DNA of 64,000 bases. Source: Triatoma infestans (Eukaryota; Arthropoda; Insecta; Hemiptera; Reduviidae). Shown piece by piece: positions 40,401-55,706 of this stretch. The stretch lies in contig JAAEAF010003515.1 of assembly GCA_011037195.1 (NCBI GenBank), forward strand, positions 1 to 64,000, given 5' to 3'. Within the stretch, counting starts at the first letter, position 1; the number at the start of each line of letters is the position of its first letter. Below the pieces are notes generated by a model, which worked only from the letters and a program-made list of their open reading frames with translations, was not told the origin of the DNA and ran no database searches. A program made the translations under genes and the position numbers.

Positions 40401-43400
40401 GGCCAGTCGAAGACCGGTCCATGATGGATGGTACTAAACCTCCCACATACAATTAACCAGTGTGGTACGTGATAGGAACATTAAGTTGAAGTCTCTTGCA
40501 CTAATTGATGCCTTACTCTGACAATGAATGAGAATGCGCAACCGGTCAGAACCACAAAAATGAGCATCTAGACGAATAAAATCATAGATGTCATCCAGCA
40601 TTGCGGACCCAACTTCATATTCAGCTACTTCAGAATTCAACCTTGTGTTTAGAGACCAGGGAGGCGTTCCAGTGGGTTTCCTATATTCATTAAGTCTTAA
40701 CTTGTTCCGGTTGACCCGAAAAAAATTGCGTTTCTGGTTAGCACTGTTTCTTCAGCTAACAAAATTTCACCTCACAGGATCGAAATTTGTTATTAATTCG
40801 ATGAAAATGTTTGAACACCATTTTGCTTCTATTTTTTAAAAAGGCGAATGCCTGCATTCGCAGATTCGGTTAACCCTGTCACTTTTTCTCCATATCGGAT
40901 AATAATGTTCCTTTTTCAACATGAATGTTGTTCTTTTGAAGAACTACCGCTCTTTTTACGGTCTCTACAAATCTCTATTTTGGCGATTGAATGATTTTTC
41001 TTTAAGAAGTTCCCACTTATCCAATGCCAAGGCTCTCGCCGGTTCGTAAGGCGAGGATCCGGGTTCGTTTACAAGGGGGCTCCGTTGGGTTGACATAGCA
41101 TCGTCACTAAAAGTGGGGAGTTGTCTGAATCCCAATGGAAATCGCAGCTTGGCTCCACCTATGCTATTGTACCAAAGTTATAGTTAGTTTAAAATGCCTA
41201 ATTAGCTGAGCTTGCTTATTTGTCGACAGATATTCTTACGTTCGCAGCAAATGTTATTTTAACTTTGTCACCCTATGCTTCTTTCTAAAGTTTATTATCA
41301 TCTCATCAGATATATTATTTCATTTTTAGGGTTGAAGGAATACCACCACCAGAAATAACATGGGAAAAAGATGGCCTTTTGATAGAAAATAATCCAGATT
41401 ACCAAATGAAATACAAAGATGGAATTTGTACATTAACCATTGAAGAAACTTTTGCTGAAGATTCTGCAAGATTCACGTGCAAAGCTCATAATTCTGCTGG
41501 TTCAGCCGAAACCACATGTTTACTGACAGTAAAAGGTTGGTATCACTGTAAATAGTTTTATGCCTACACCTGTGGTATTATCACTTAGTAATTATTTTTG
41601 CCCATTAATCTTTATGACGATATATTTCATTTGAACTTACTAGGAATTAATTTATAACTAATTAATCTTTTTATTTTACAAAAAATAATTGTTATACATT
41701 TAAAACTTTTTAGAATCAGAACCGGAAATAGAACAGTCACCACCTATATTTATTACACCTTTAAGCACTGTCACCTGTACAGAAAGAGAAAGTTTAGAAT
41801 TGAAATGTTTAGTTGGAGGTGTACCGCTGCCGGTAGTGCAGGTAAATAGTTTAACAATTATTGACAAAACATATTCCTAAAAAGACAGAATTTTTTGATT
41901 TGTTAATGGAAGAGAGATATTGGATGAATGTGATCTTTGAATTTTTTGGTAATAGCTCTAAATTATCAATACTTTAGGCATAACTGTAAGAAAAAAAATT
42001 GTCGTTAGGCATAAAGTAAGAAAAAAAAAATACAAATTTGGATTCAGATGGAAAAAGTTAAGGATGTCAAGGTTATTAATTATATCATAATTAAGAGACA
42101 CATTATTTTTGGATTCTTTTTTAGTTGCAGTCATCCGAAGTTTTATTAAATCTTAAATAACTTAATTACAAAACTAAATAAAATTTTAAATCTTATATTT
42201 GCTGGCAATTTTTACATTTATCAATTTTATAATTGAATCACTAATTTAATTTAGAGCTCCTTATTCTCAGCTTACTCTAAATTATAATTAACAAACAAAA
42301 ACCAAATTATCATTAGAAAGTCAGCAAAAAATAATGCGAACATTAGGAAAGACAAGTATAAGTAATTCTGGAAATCACCTATTTCACAAAGAATATTAAC
42401 AATCACCTAACTCACAAGGAATATTTACACATCTTACTGACGCCTCTCTGTGATAGATGAAATTAATTCAGGAACAATGTATTGTATATATAAAAATAAC
42501 GCAATTGTTGGCAGTGGTTTCATGGTGAGACATGTTTGGATAATGATGCTCAATTCATGATTACATACAACAATGGAGAAGCTGTCTTAAAGAAAGAGAA
42601 AGTAAAACCTGAAGATCAAGGTGAATACAAATGTTTGGCCATCAATCCAGCAGGTTCTCAAAACTCTGTAGCAAAAGTCAGCGTTCAGCGTAAGTTACTA
42701 TATTTATGATTTTAATTATTTTTTTCTTGTCAAATAATTTTTATTTATTATTAGTATCGTTCAGAAAAAAAACTGCACTATCAATTATAGGCTTTTTCTC
42801 TTGCACATTGTTTACTTCTTCAAACATTATTAATAATAATACTGTATTTATGAATATAATACATATTACAGCGAGTCTGATGTCTTACAATATTTGTACA
42901 ACAAATATAAAAAAAAAGTATATATATATATATAAAAACAAAAAAATAATAATAATCCAAAATAGCAGATTGATAAGTAACAGTAACTAATAAAAAAATG
43001 ATTAATAACAAAAATAAGAATTATTCTTCGATACAAAATAATCTTAATTTTAACACATTACAGATATAATAGTAAATACTGTTTAATTGTTCATTGTTTG
43101 ATATATTTAATAAATTTAATAGATTATCACTGTATGTTGGTCAGGTACAATATATTTACTTAAAAATTTGTTTCTATAAGGTAAATAAATAGGGCATTCC
43201 AGCAGAAGATGTTTTAAAGTCTCTAACCTATGGAGGTTACATACACAACATATCTCTTCGCTATCAATTCTGTAACTAGTACCTTCAATATACAAATTAA
43301 TGATAGTCCTGTTACATAACCTTAGCTGCATAATTGTTCGCTGTTTTCTAATATTATTATTATAAATATATAAAATTCCCTTGTCCAAAAGAGCAAATAC

Positions 43401-46400
43401 ATCTATACAATGGATTATAGTTACTATTCAATACTCTGTTCATATCATTACTCAGAGTGTGGTTACACCATTTTTCTACTATTTCATCTTTAATTTTTGT
43501 AACCAAATCCACACTTATCGCCCCACCAATCGTATCAGGGTAGCCAAGATAAAGAAGAATATTATAGAATCGATCAAACCACGATTGTTTGTCATCTTAC
43601 GATTATTATTTTTTATTGTATGACACCCAAGAATTAAGCACCGTTTTGCAAGATCATTCGAATCTCTGGAAAGCAAATTTACCCACCAATTTAATGCTCT
43701 TTTCAGTATAGTTACGCTAAACGGTTTGATACCTAGTTCTAGCCTAACAAAATGATGGGGTGTGCACCGAGATAGATGAAATAAGTTCTTATAGAAAGTC
43801 GTTTGCACTTTTTCAATACCCTCCAAATTGCCAAGCGACCATAATTCAGCAGCATAGTGAGCTGTCGCAGCTGAAATAGATTAAACAGACTCGACCTAGT
43901 ATGCCAAGAAGTTACTTTTCCTTTAATTAAAATCTGCTTCACCCTTCCCGCCGCTTGGATACCTTTGTTTAAAAAATGACTAATCGCCAAACGATAATTA
44001 CCTGTACAGCTGAAGGGGACGCCTAAATACGTATAACTATTAGTGTATTCTAACAATGTACCAGCTACTTTCAAAGGTAACAGATTTTTACATTTTGGTA
44101 ACGAACGGAAAACCACAACTTTACTCTTTACGGTGTTGATGGACAGAAAATTTTCGGCACAGTACTTTTCAAGCGTATTTAATTTACTTTGAGCGTCGGA
44201 ATGCGAATCAGCAAAAATAACCAGGTCGTCAGCATAAAGCAAACAGAGAGTAACTTATTCCGGAAAGCCCACTTTCATAAAAGAATCTTACAAAATCAGA
44301 GAGGAATATTGAAAAGAGGAGCGGAGAAAGAGATTCTCCTTGTAGAATTCCTTTCGTAATTCTTATACCATTACTATAGATCACATTATTAAGTTTAACT
44401 TGAAATATGAATTTACGTATAAATTTTCAAGTATTCTAATGATTTTGCTGCTGTTACCAAAAGAATACATTTTATGCCATAATATACTATGATTTATATT
44501 GCCGAATGCTTTCTGGAGATCAACAAAAATAGCAAACAGATACTTTTTTTTTGACTTTGGTATATAAATGTACCAATTAATCAAATTATGTACTTGACAA
44601 CAAATATTATTATGTAAAGAATTGTTTTAATTTTTTTACTAAGAGCGCTAGTTAGTTCTGCCTAAGAAAATTCGAAAATTCTTGCCTTATAAATTCATCT
44701 TATTTACTGGTTTAAATGTTTATTCAGGCATCATATTGCAGCATAATAACAAAAAAAAAAAGAAAAAAGTTTTATTTAATTCTCAATTCTCATCTGCCAT
44801 TACAAATCTATCAGTGCATGGACCTCATCTCCTACTTATCCAATTGTCACAGGAGTTTCGCTAGGATCTTATACTCCGATTATTTGTAAAATAAAGCTAA
44901 TAATTATAAAAAAGAAAAAATAGACAAATTACTGAACGTAGTAACTGTCTGTATTTTTTTCCACTCTATCTTATCCAAACACCTTAATCCTCTGGCCAAT
45001 TAATCTGAAATAGATTGCTATTATTCCAGCAGATACTGTACCATATCTGCAATTCATCCCACAATCGATAAGATACAAGCGACCAGATCTCAACCTTGTT
45101 ACAGATTGATCAAAAACTAATTTGTCTAATGCAATAATAATAATAATAAGGAAGTTTCTGCTTTACCGTAGGCGTAGATATATACTCATATGAGGGTTGT
45201 AGCGTTACTCCCCCCTCTAAAGAGAAAATTTATCCCCTGAATAGGAGTCAGTATAAAAAAATAATAGAATACTTTATGTCGCTCGGCTCGCTTCAATTTA
45301 TTATCTTGAATTGTTAGGTAACAAGTGTGTTCCAATCTCTTAACCATTATTCATGAAAATAATCTTTGTTCCAAAATATTAAACCCCTCTCCCAAACTTC
45401 TCATACTTCACTTTCGCAATTTGACCCATCTATTAGCGGCAGTGAATCTTTCGTGAAACTGAAGCACCTGAAATAACCTGGGCGAACTTACACCATTGTT
45501 GGTTCTAAGTAATTAATTAATCACTTGTTATTTTTATTGCTGTGTTATTCCATTTTATTCTATTTTATTAATATTTCATTTTTTTTTTTCTTTATTGAAT
45601 TGTATTTTAATTCATATTTTATTTATTTCTTTTATTTCAATACATTTAATATTACTGCAGCAAAAATGCTTTATAAATTAAAATTAAGTAAATAGATATA
45701 TAATATTTTTTTAGCATTTCAAGAATTTGGATAATATTAAATTGTTGTCAGTCTTCAGTTTTCGGTTTATTTATACCGAAATACCGAAAAATCACGAAAA
45801 AAAACTGCACTGAAAATAATTTAATGGAAATTAGTAAATAAAACTGCATTGCTGGGATCGCTACATAAATATAATAACATATACATCTTCAAACTTTTCT
45901 TCCTTTGTACGGCGTTAGGGAGAGCTCGAAGCTTAGTTGTCTAATTATCAAATTAGCATTTATTTGACGTGTTGACTGATCGTCAAATTGGATTTCATTA
46001 TATACATATGGACGAATAAAGGAGGGTGGGTGAGCATTATATCTGCATAACTACATTATATGACAGCGCCCTCTACGTTATTCCCATATCAAAACTTTTA
46101 AAAATTAAAGCAATTTAAATTGATGCCCAATTAGTTAAACTGCCGGAAAATAAATATTTACTAAAAAAAAATGTTACAATTAAAATGTCTATAAAGTCAG
46201 GATTCCGGTTAAGCGAATTTTAATGTCGTGAATAATCTCCTTACATAACGATGTACATAAATTATATCGAACTGGCAATTTAAAGGAAAATTTTACGTGC
46301 TTGCAGTTACCGACAGAACTTTCCAAAAACGCATTTTCTTTGCAAAATGTGTTCAGATAAAAGTGATAGTTTTTTTAAGTATCTATATAGTTAGCGAAAT

Positions 46401-49400
46401 TCAAAGAAAATCACTGTAGCTATTTTTGAAAAACTTGCGGGGAAAAAAAAAATACCAAAAAAAAAAAAAAAAATACGAGGCATGTCCAGTAAGTAAGTGT
46501 ACTGAGGCTCTCACGGCCGGAGGGATGTTGTTTTCGACATGTTGGCCTGATTCCTCCCTTCCGCAACGAGACCGGTTCGAGGTCAACGTTGAGAACTGAC
46601 GACGCGACAATACGTTTCGTGAAAAATGTCAATCCAATCTCCCGCCAAGTGAATCGAGTGGAGGCCAGGCAAGAGTTTTTGAGACGCTACAAACTCCATG
46701 GAGACGAATTTCTCCGCTCCATCATTACTGGAAATGAAACTTGGGTGCACACTACACACCTGAAACCAAACGGCAGTCTCAACAGTGGCTCACACCTCTT
46801 CACCCTCCGCCAAAAAGTTCAAAACCACAATTTCAGTCAAGAAAATCATGGCATCCGTGTTTTGGGACTGTCAAGGCATAATTTTAATTGAATATATGCC
46901 TCAAGGGGAGACCACCAACTCTGCAAGATACTGTGAGACCCTAAAAAAATTGCGGAGGGCGATTCAGAACAAAAGGAGAGGCATGCTGACAAAGGGAGTC
47001 TGCCTGCTGCACGACAATGCCAGACCACACACGGCCAACGCCACGAAGGAACTGCTTGCCTCGTGCATTCCGCGCATTCCCCTGACCTAGCACCTTCAGA
47101 TTACTATCTTTACCTCCCTGAAGCTGCACATGGGTGGAAAAAGGTTTTCAACCGACGAGGAGGTGAAGGGGAAGGTGGAGAAGTGGACGAAGGGGTTGGC
47201 GGGAAACTACTTCGAGGAAGGCATCAAAAAATTAATACCCCGGTTCACCACCTGCATTGAGAGAATGGTGAGTATGTCGAAAAATAGCTTACATATGTAC
47301 TAATGTAACCAGGTAATTTTTTTGTTCAAATACAAATTTTTGTAACCTACAAAAATTCAGTACACTTACTTACTGGACATGCCTTGTACATTCAATACAT
47401 CTGATTCAATTAATTTTGAAACATTCGTATAGGATGAGGTGGTACCGATACCTCAAGCAATATCAGGTTTAAACTTACTGTGGTGAGTTTAGTGTGTGAT
47501 ATATTTAAAATCACACAAATCAAATACATATTTATTGGCAAAAAACATTTTTTTACATAAGGAATTTCAAAACATATTTTTGTGAAAAAGTAAATTTCCA
47601 AATTTCCCAAGCAACATGAGACAGTAAAGAGCATAAGGACAATGTAGCTGGTAGAATAAGCAAATCCACTTTCCAACAGCATTCTTCGAATTCGGATTAA
47701 CTTCTGCCTTTTTATCGAATTTCGTTTTAAAAATGGTTTCTGTTGATTTTTATATTGAAAATTTTTGTTTTATTGAAAAATTAAAAGTAATAATGATAAA
47801 ATATACCTTTACTGATCGGTTAAATTAATGATTTTTTTAAACTCTAAAAGGCAAGTTTGTAAAAGTATCAAACTGGATCTGTTCTACATAATTTGAAACA
47901 AATTCCCATTGTTAATTAGAATATAAACGTTCTGACTTTTAGGGACACGTTAGGACTAAACGAAATTTAAGTTACCAACTTACCATGCGAATCTTTGTTT
48001 GAACACTTACCAGAGTTAAAATGCAAACAGTTTTTTGAATCTTATTATTATTCAAGGAAGGGGGAGGGAGGGCGAAATCTACACTATCCAAAGCCTCCCT
48101 GGGCCCATATAACTGCCCCTAAAGAATAACAACTATTGGAACAAAAGTCCAGGCCCAGGTTTTACCCATCAACCTTAAAAGGACATAGCTTAAGATCCTC
48201 TATCGATATCCTATTCCGGCCGAAGGTCGTAAACCTAATCTCTTCTCAGCCCAAAAATCCGTCATTAGATGCATGGGTGTCTCCTCCTCCGCCTCACAAA
48301 CTCTACAGAAGGGTCAGGCATGAGCCCCATTGTATAGAGATGTCTCCTTTAACCAGAATGCCCAGATGCCTGAGAGAGGTCTGTGTAAGATACAGGACCC
48401 CCCCACACACACTCAAAGCTCCATCCGGACCCCCCCCACACTCAAAGCTCCATCCGGACCCCCAATGAGCATCTTAGGCTGCCGACAACCAACTGCAACC
48501 ATCCATAAAGATGAGTGCTGTGTGGTCATCCATGTCTGGAAGCCTGACAGACATGTGCAAGATGACACACCAACAGCAGGCTCTGGACCAATGAAAGGGA
48601 GAGAGGCCCTAATTTGACAAACCTATCCACCTCCTCATTCCCAAAGATTCCCATGTGACCTGGGACCCAGACCAGAAGCACATCCTTCAGAGAAGAAAGA
48701 TCTTCCAGTCTTCAACACCAATCTAGAAGTGAAGACACATGAACTAAACGCCTTCAATGCAGCTTGGCTGTCCGAGCAGATACGAACATCCTTTAAATCA
48801 GTGTTATGCACCCTCTCATCCAAGATGTAACAAAGAATTGCATTTACCTCAGTCTGGAAAACGGTGGCCCATTCGCCATTTTTTGTATCTTACTTAAGAG
48901 AAACAAGTTTTAAATCACTCTTTCGTATTATCATATTTAGTTTTCAACAAATGTGAGGTTCCAGAATCAAAGGTTCCTTTTTCAAAGTGATTATTCTGCT
49001 GACATCTTTCTAAGATTTATTTACATATTTTTAATACAATCATTGGGAAACAGAAAACCATGTACGAAGAAACATCTGTAGAACAAATAAAATTTAAACT
49101 ACTAATTCAATTGGAATCAATATAATAAAGTATAAAACTTATTTTCTTAAATTTTTATTTAACATCTATACAAGATTAAGAGAATTTACGCTTCTCACAT
49201 GTTCATGTACTTTTGTTTTATATTTTCATAAATGTTTACATTTTATATTTTAGGTTTGATAGAGAGTGAACTTCCAGTATTCACATTGGAATTAACAAAC
49301 ATAATGGCAAGAGCAGGGCAGAAAATTAAACTCGAATGTGAAGTGAAAGGAAATCCAGTACCAAAATTAATTTGGACAAAAGATGAAAAAGAAATCCCAG

Positions 49401-52400
49401 AAAATTTGCGAGATATTAAGGTAAATAATTAGGAATTTAACACAATACTGGGTATATGGTATTTTTTTTTGTTTTTTTTAATTGAAGGCGCGTCAACATT
49501 TATGGTCATTGGCGCCCGGAACCTTCATAGTGCTCTGCCGGCCTCCGGACAGAGTTCTTCGTTACAGACAACACTGTCCATGACTGGACTGTGAACTGTA
49601 GAGGCCCCTAGAAAGAAAAAATCTAAGGGCTGTACGGGACAGCTGGACTTGAAGCCGGGTCCTCCGCGTGAGAATCAATTACACTAACCACTTAGCTAGC
49701 TATTACCTTCCCTTATCCTTTGTTCTATAAACAAAAAAGTTCGGTAAAAACACTTGAATTTCCGGGTTGAGACCGTGCCAGATTTGGCAAATAAATACCA
49801 GCACAATTCTGGTTCTATCTTTGTCAGATATATGGGCCTAAGGTGAATAAGGCTGTATCCAGGGGATTCACGAAATTATTGTTTAACCTTAATTAAAACA
49901 GGCTTTGTAAGCATCCATTGGACATTGTCACATCCTGAGACCCGCAGATGCGCTCTCGCCAGCCAGCCAACAGGCATAAGTATTTCCATTTTACAAGGGT
50001 TAGTTGTTAGTTGTAGATAGAAAAAGTAGTTTTTTCTTTCTATCAAATGGAATTGGGTCAGTGGAAAAGCTAATTTCTGTAGCTAAAGCATTAAAAAAAT
50101 AAAGTAAGGGAAACCTAAATTTGATAAGAAAAAAATAATATAATTAGTATGTTTGGAATGAAAACTTACGAAAATATGGTCTCATATAGGAATTTCAGCC
50201 AATCAATCTGCTCAGGTCCTTTTGAAGCAATCATCGGCGCAACCACCTGATCCTAGATTGAATATTCACCGAGGAAAGAGATAAATTATGGGAAGGCTGT
50301 CATAAAAGCAAAATGTACACTACCTGCCAATTTGCATACATCCTTTCAAAACCAAACCACGAATTATATCTGACTATTTTCAATTTTATAACAAAAAACA
50401 ATATTCACTCTATGAAAAGTAAAAAGCAAAAACTAAATAATAGCCGTGATTTAGCGGTTCCAAAAATAAACTTTAAACAGGTAATAACATAAAGTAAATA
50501 ACCTTATTTACAACCCTGGCTAATCTGCACAGATAGGGAGCCAAAATAAGAAAAAAGACAATGAGAAAGAATTATTACAAATTATCAAAGTCCACCCTCC
50601 CTATTAACGAACTGAAAAAGTTCACAATATTTCTGAACAAATCAAAGAAGAAAGCTTTAGGCACAGTCCTTTTAACACAATAGCCCGAATTAATTGACTG
50701 ACGAACGCTTCATGAAGCAGACATTCAAAATAATGTAGGTCATATTCTGCGGAGACGACCGGTCACATGTACAGTTGGGATCAACAATGAGGGTGAACCG
50801 GTGAAGGTAATAACGAAATTTCCCATGGCCGCTCAGTATCATTGTCATCTACAAAACCAGTAACAAAGCAGTTCGATGGTGCTTAATATTTTAACAGACG
50901 ATCAAACGTAATCATGCGGAATGATGGTCCAGAAAATGAGCACTGAGGACATTCTTTTGTAACCATTGGAGAAACTGAATATGACCGGTATGAAATAGAA
51001 GTCCAGAGTTCCTGAAAATAGCTTTTGGAAAGTTGAAACAAATTTCTAGGACAATCGATATGATTGTCAACTGAGATGATATATCTCAGTTGCATCAATG
51101 TTTCAGGCCACCAAGCTGAATCAAATGATTCCCTGATATCGAGAGGGATCAAGAATACATCCAAGTTTGATTAAGATGAGATTTGATGATCCTATTAACA
51201 CGGACGAGAGCATCTACAGTCCCAGTCTGAGGCAGAAACCTAAACTGATTTTTACTTTAAATATGCATAAAGTAGTAATGATGTAAAATCCTGCCAATAA
51301 ATAACTTTTCGAACAATTTACCCAATGATGCAATGAATTTTGGAAAGACCTTTAAGACTGAATATTCTTGAAGACATTTAAGAATATTACATTAATACCG
51401 TCTTTACCAGACGTTTTATTCGGATCAATAAAATAAAGAGCATTACTTTCATTACATGGAATATTGTTGTGTTTTAATGTCACCTAATGCAGCTTCTCTA
51501 CATATAAGATGGTACTCAGAATCACCATCGAAATTATCTTGAGGACCATAGTTCTCTAATCAAGTGTATTATCTTCAGAATTCCCTCCGCTTTCTTAACG
51601 ATCGATAAAAACAGATAACAACTCCCGCTCTGATATCAGACTATTAGACTTGGAGGAGGTCGACGGGGCCAGCAACGAATCAGCCAGCATGCTTGGTTCT
51701 TCGGAATATTAGAGGAGGCGAGATTTTGAATTAAAGGATTAGAGCAAAATAGAAGTGATTTCATGGGACTTTCAAAATTAAATTAAAATTAAAACTTTGA
51801 TATGGAATTTTGCAATTTCAGTTACTATGTGATGTTGAGATCTTTATTTCGAGTAGATTTTGATAGATAGATTGGAGCATAGAAGGTAAGCTTTACCAAA
51901 CTTCATACCTAATATAGTCTTTCTAAAATCTACCCCGCCCCCGCCCTAAAACCAATATAAACACTTTTCAAAATCTTTTTTCCCTCGCTCGTGAAACTTT
52001 ACCGCCACGATTTATTGAATTATTACTTTCTATTACTGCTGTAAGTGATTAATTGTGACTTTAGTGACAATAAAGTACAATATGCGGTTTCTCGAAATTT
52101 ATTAAAAATTCCGTGACCATATTTTATCAAGCGGGCCTGAATACTAAACCTCTGGTGACAATCAGTCTTATTGCCAAATTAAGTCCCGTGTACGGGGACG
52201 GAAGCACCTACCGACTTTAACTTTTTTTTTTCTTTTTCTTTTTAACATTTATTAAACGAAAATAAAATTTAGAAGTTATACGATAGGCTCAAAACTGGGG
52301 ACGTTGTAGTTACAAATCCACGCTCATAAACCACTAACACCATCACATTACCTTTATATCGAAGAAGAATTAAATGGGCGGATAATACCAACGAATCCCT

Positions 52401-55400
52401 ATGGTATATTATTATATATGGTTCAATCCTCAATATATATATTTTCTTTAAAGATAATGAAAAATGTTTTTTATATCTGTTGAAAAAGTAACTTTGTCTA
52501 TCTTCAAAACAAAAAAAAAAATCAAAAGAAGGACTTTATGTTTAGCAATTTAAAAACTATAATTATTTTTTTTTCATATAAAAAAACTAATCAAGTTAAA
52601 AAAAAAAATAGAAGAAAAAAACTTCATTCTTTAGAAATTATTTAATATAAAAACATTTCATAATTTGCATACTTTTTAAAAATATTTATCATTCCAACTA
52701 ATTCTATTTTTAAAATAAGAATCAAAATATTTTGCTAGAAATATACTCAAATTTTAATTTCAAGAGTACTAAATGAAATCTCTGGTGACAATCAGTTTGA
52801 TTTTTGAGGATGACTTCGTCGGCTAATATCTGTTGTTTAATATAGCAATTGTTGACAAATATATATTTTTCTTTTAAAAGAAGTATTTTACTGAGAAGTG
52901 GGATGGACTGAATAGAAAGCGAAGAAAATAATAGTTTTTTTTTATGGATTTCTATAAATTACACTGCTTTAATACCTTAATGAATTGATTTTAAACTTTA
53001 TTTCTAAACGATTATTTCCAACTTTTAATAAAATATACATTAACTTTATCATTAAAAGATTATCTGCTGACAAATTTTTAAATAATTTTTTTTATTAAAT
53101 ACAAGCACTAAACCAAAATTTTAGCATTGTTATAATCTAAACAATATTGAACGCTGCTGTCGATTTGCCAAGATTTAAAGATGGGAAACAGGTGCACTGC
53201 TGGGTATTTGGCAATATTCCAGACCGAAAACATTTTGCTCTCCTTTAGCGTATCTTATCATTAAAATTTAAATATTATTTCAGATTTTATAAACAAAACG
53301 TATTTAGGGGGAAAAAAGGCGAATTATTGATTATGAATGGAATAAGAGAAAGTAAAAATACGTCTATTGTTACTTTTTAAATTCTGGCTTAAATTTAGGA
53401 GAAAAAAATATGTAAACAATTCGTTAAAAAGAGAGATTTTGTACCTCACCTTTTTAATATATTTGAACTTACAATTAATAATTCATAAAAAATGTGAAAT
53501 GTATTTAAAATTCAACTCAATTTTTAAAAATTAACATTAAAATGAATATGAACTGAGCAATCTTAAAGCTGAGTGCGGGCGTTACAACAAATAAATTAGA
53601 TTCTTCTTTGAGCCCCTTCTAACTTGTACATTCCCACTCCCACACGAACCCCCACTAATCTGCCATTTAGGCCGGGCTCCAAGATTAAACAACCTAAATC
53701 CTAGCGGGATCAACTTTCAGCTCGATCTCTTTTAGACAAATCTGGATCCCTCCCGACCAAGTTTCTAACTGAAACTTTGGGCTTCCATCGCCTTCGTGGG
53801 GGGATCGCTGGAGTGTAGAATTATTTTTTTTTAAGGATTTGATAGCATAATTGTAGGTGTGGAGCTGCATTAAGGTAAATTATTATATTTTATACAACAA
53901 AAATATAAATATAGGGCAAAATGGAAAGATTTATTCATGCACATTATAACACACCCATAAAAAAAAAAAAAAAATTTAAATTTATATTAAAAATTTTGAA
54001 ATTTATTTAAAAATGAATTATTATAATCATTCATCTTTCATACATATTTGAAATGGGTCAAGCTAAAAGTATCCTCAAGCCCAAATTTTAGAACATTGGA
54101 GAATTATGAAATTTATATTAGTTATGAATAATAAAAATAAATCAAAACACAAATTTCCTTTTTTTTCTAAAATTATACATTACAAAGAACATTGGCCCTA
54201 GAAATTAATTAATTAGGTCACTAATTTATAATAATAATTTTTGTATTTAATCTATTACCTTTTTAGATAACAACTGTCGGGGGTCATAGTAGCTTAGTAA
54301 TCACTGATGCATTCCCGAAAGATGCTGGTGTTTACTCAGTAATAGCAACAAGTCCTGCCGGTCAAGTGAAATCAGTTTCACACGTTCAAGTAAAAGGTAG
54401 ATTACCTCAAGAATCATCGGACACTGAATTACCATCAGATATGGAACCAGTGAAACCATCAGTGCAGATACATTTGAGAGATCAATCAGTGTTTGAAGGG
54501 AAAAAAGTACGATTGGATTGTGTGATAGTTGGTACTCCAGAACCAGAAGTAAGTTTTATAATACTAAAATGAAAAATTAATGTTCTTTGCTTCTTCATAA
54601 CATTATTTTTGACTATTCTTCAATCAATTTGTTTCAAGTAATGAACAATGTTTAGCTAGAATTTGGTTCATTTGAAATCGGCCTTGTAAGTTTCTGAACT
54701 TAACATGCTTGTCGTTAAAAAATATATAGATATTATATTATAGTAGATTAAAGTTTCTCGTCATAAATTTGAAATAAATCAAAAAATTTTTCCTTGATGT
54801 TATACTATTTATAAAGCTATTCGAATTTTTCCCCCCTAAAATTCAATACTTTAACCAATTTTTAAATTGGTGATACCCAACATATCTTGCATGTTTTGTA
54901 GGTAATCTGGTATCACAACGGTCAACCAGTAAAGGAATCACCAGAATTTCAATTAACATTTCATGGGGACAGATGTTCCCTAATAATACAAGAAGCACTA
55001 TTAGAAGATGCTGGAACATATAAAGTGGTTGCTATAAATTCCGCTGGTGAGGCAAGCAGTCAATGTATTCTTAATGTACAAGGTACATATATATTTAAAC
55101 ATATTTTAATATTAATCTTTAAACGATAGTTTTTATTTAATTTTAATTATTATAAAATTTTTTGCGTTATAAAAGCGACAGTTTAGTAAGTATATACCAC
55201 CAATGTAGTTAGTAAAACAGTTAAAAAAAAAAGAAGAAAAGTCATGATGGCGTTTTGCAGAAAATCGTGAAAAACTGAAAGAACTAAAAAGAAAACATGG
55301 ATGTTGATGGATTTGACTGAAACTTCCATGTAAAATTTCTATTGATATCTAAAACAAAAAGTGCAGTACATTTCCATGATTTTACGGTTTTTAACTTTTG

Positions 55401-55670
55401 TTGTCCTTTAATTATTTTTTCCTACAAACGTGGTGGCAGTCTATAAGTGAAAGTATATCCCATAATTCTCAAAACTCAATTTGAAATCTGATAGATCGCA
55501 ATGCTTCCTGTCATAGCAGTAAGAAAAATTAATAAATATCCAGCATACTGCCCAGAAAAATTTTGAAACTAAAATTTATTACACTATTACTAGGCCAAAA
55601 CAACAAAAACTATTATGTCTTTATTGTTACTTTTTTATTGCAAAAATTATTTATTGTTTTGAAAACGTTT

Positions 55671-55706
<36 letters not shown>

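Noticed and set aside
41020..41170. Another tRNA-derived SINE.
   Set aside because: A ccgggttcg string resembles a B box, but no A box lies at the expected distance and there are no flanking repeats.
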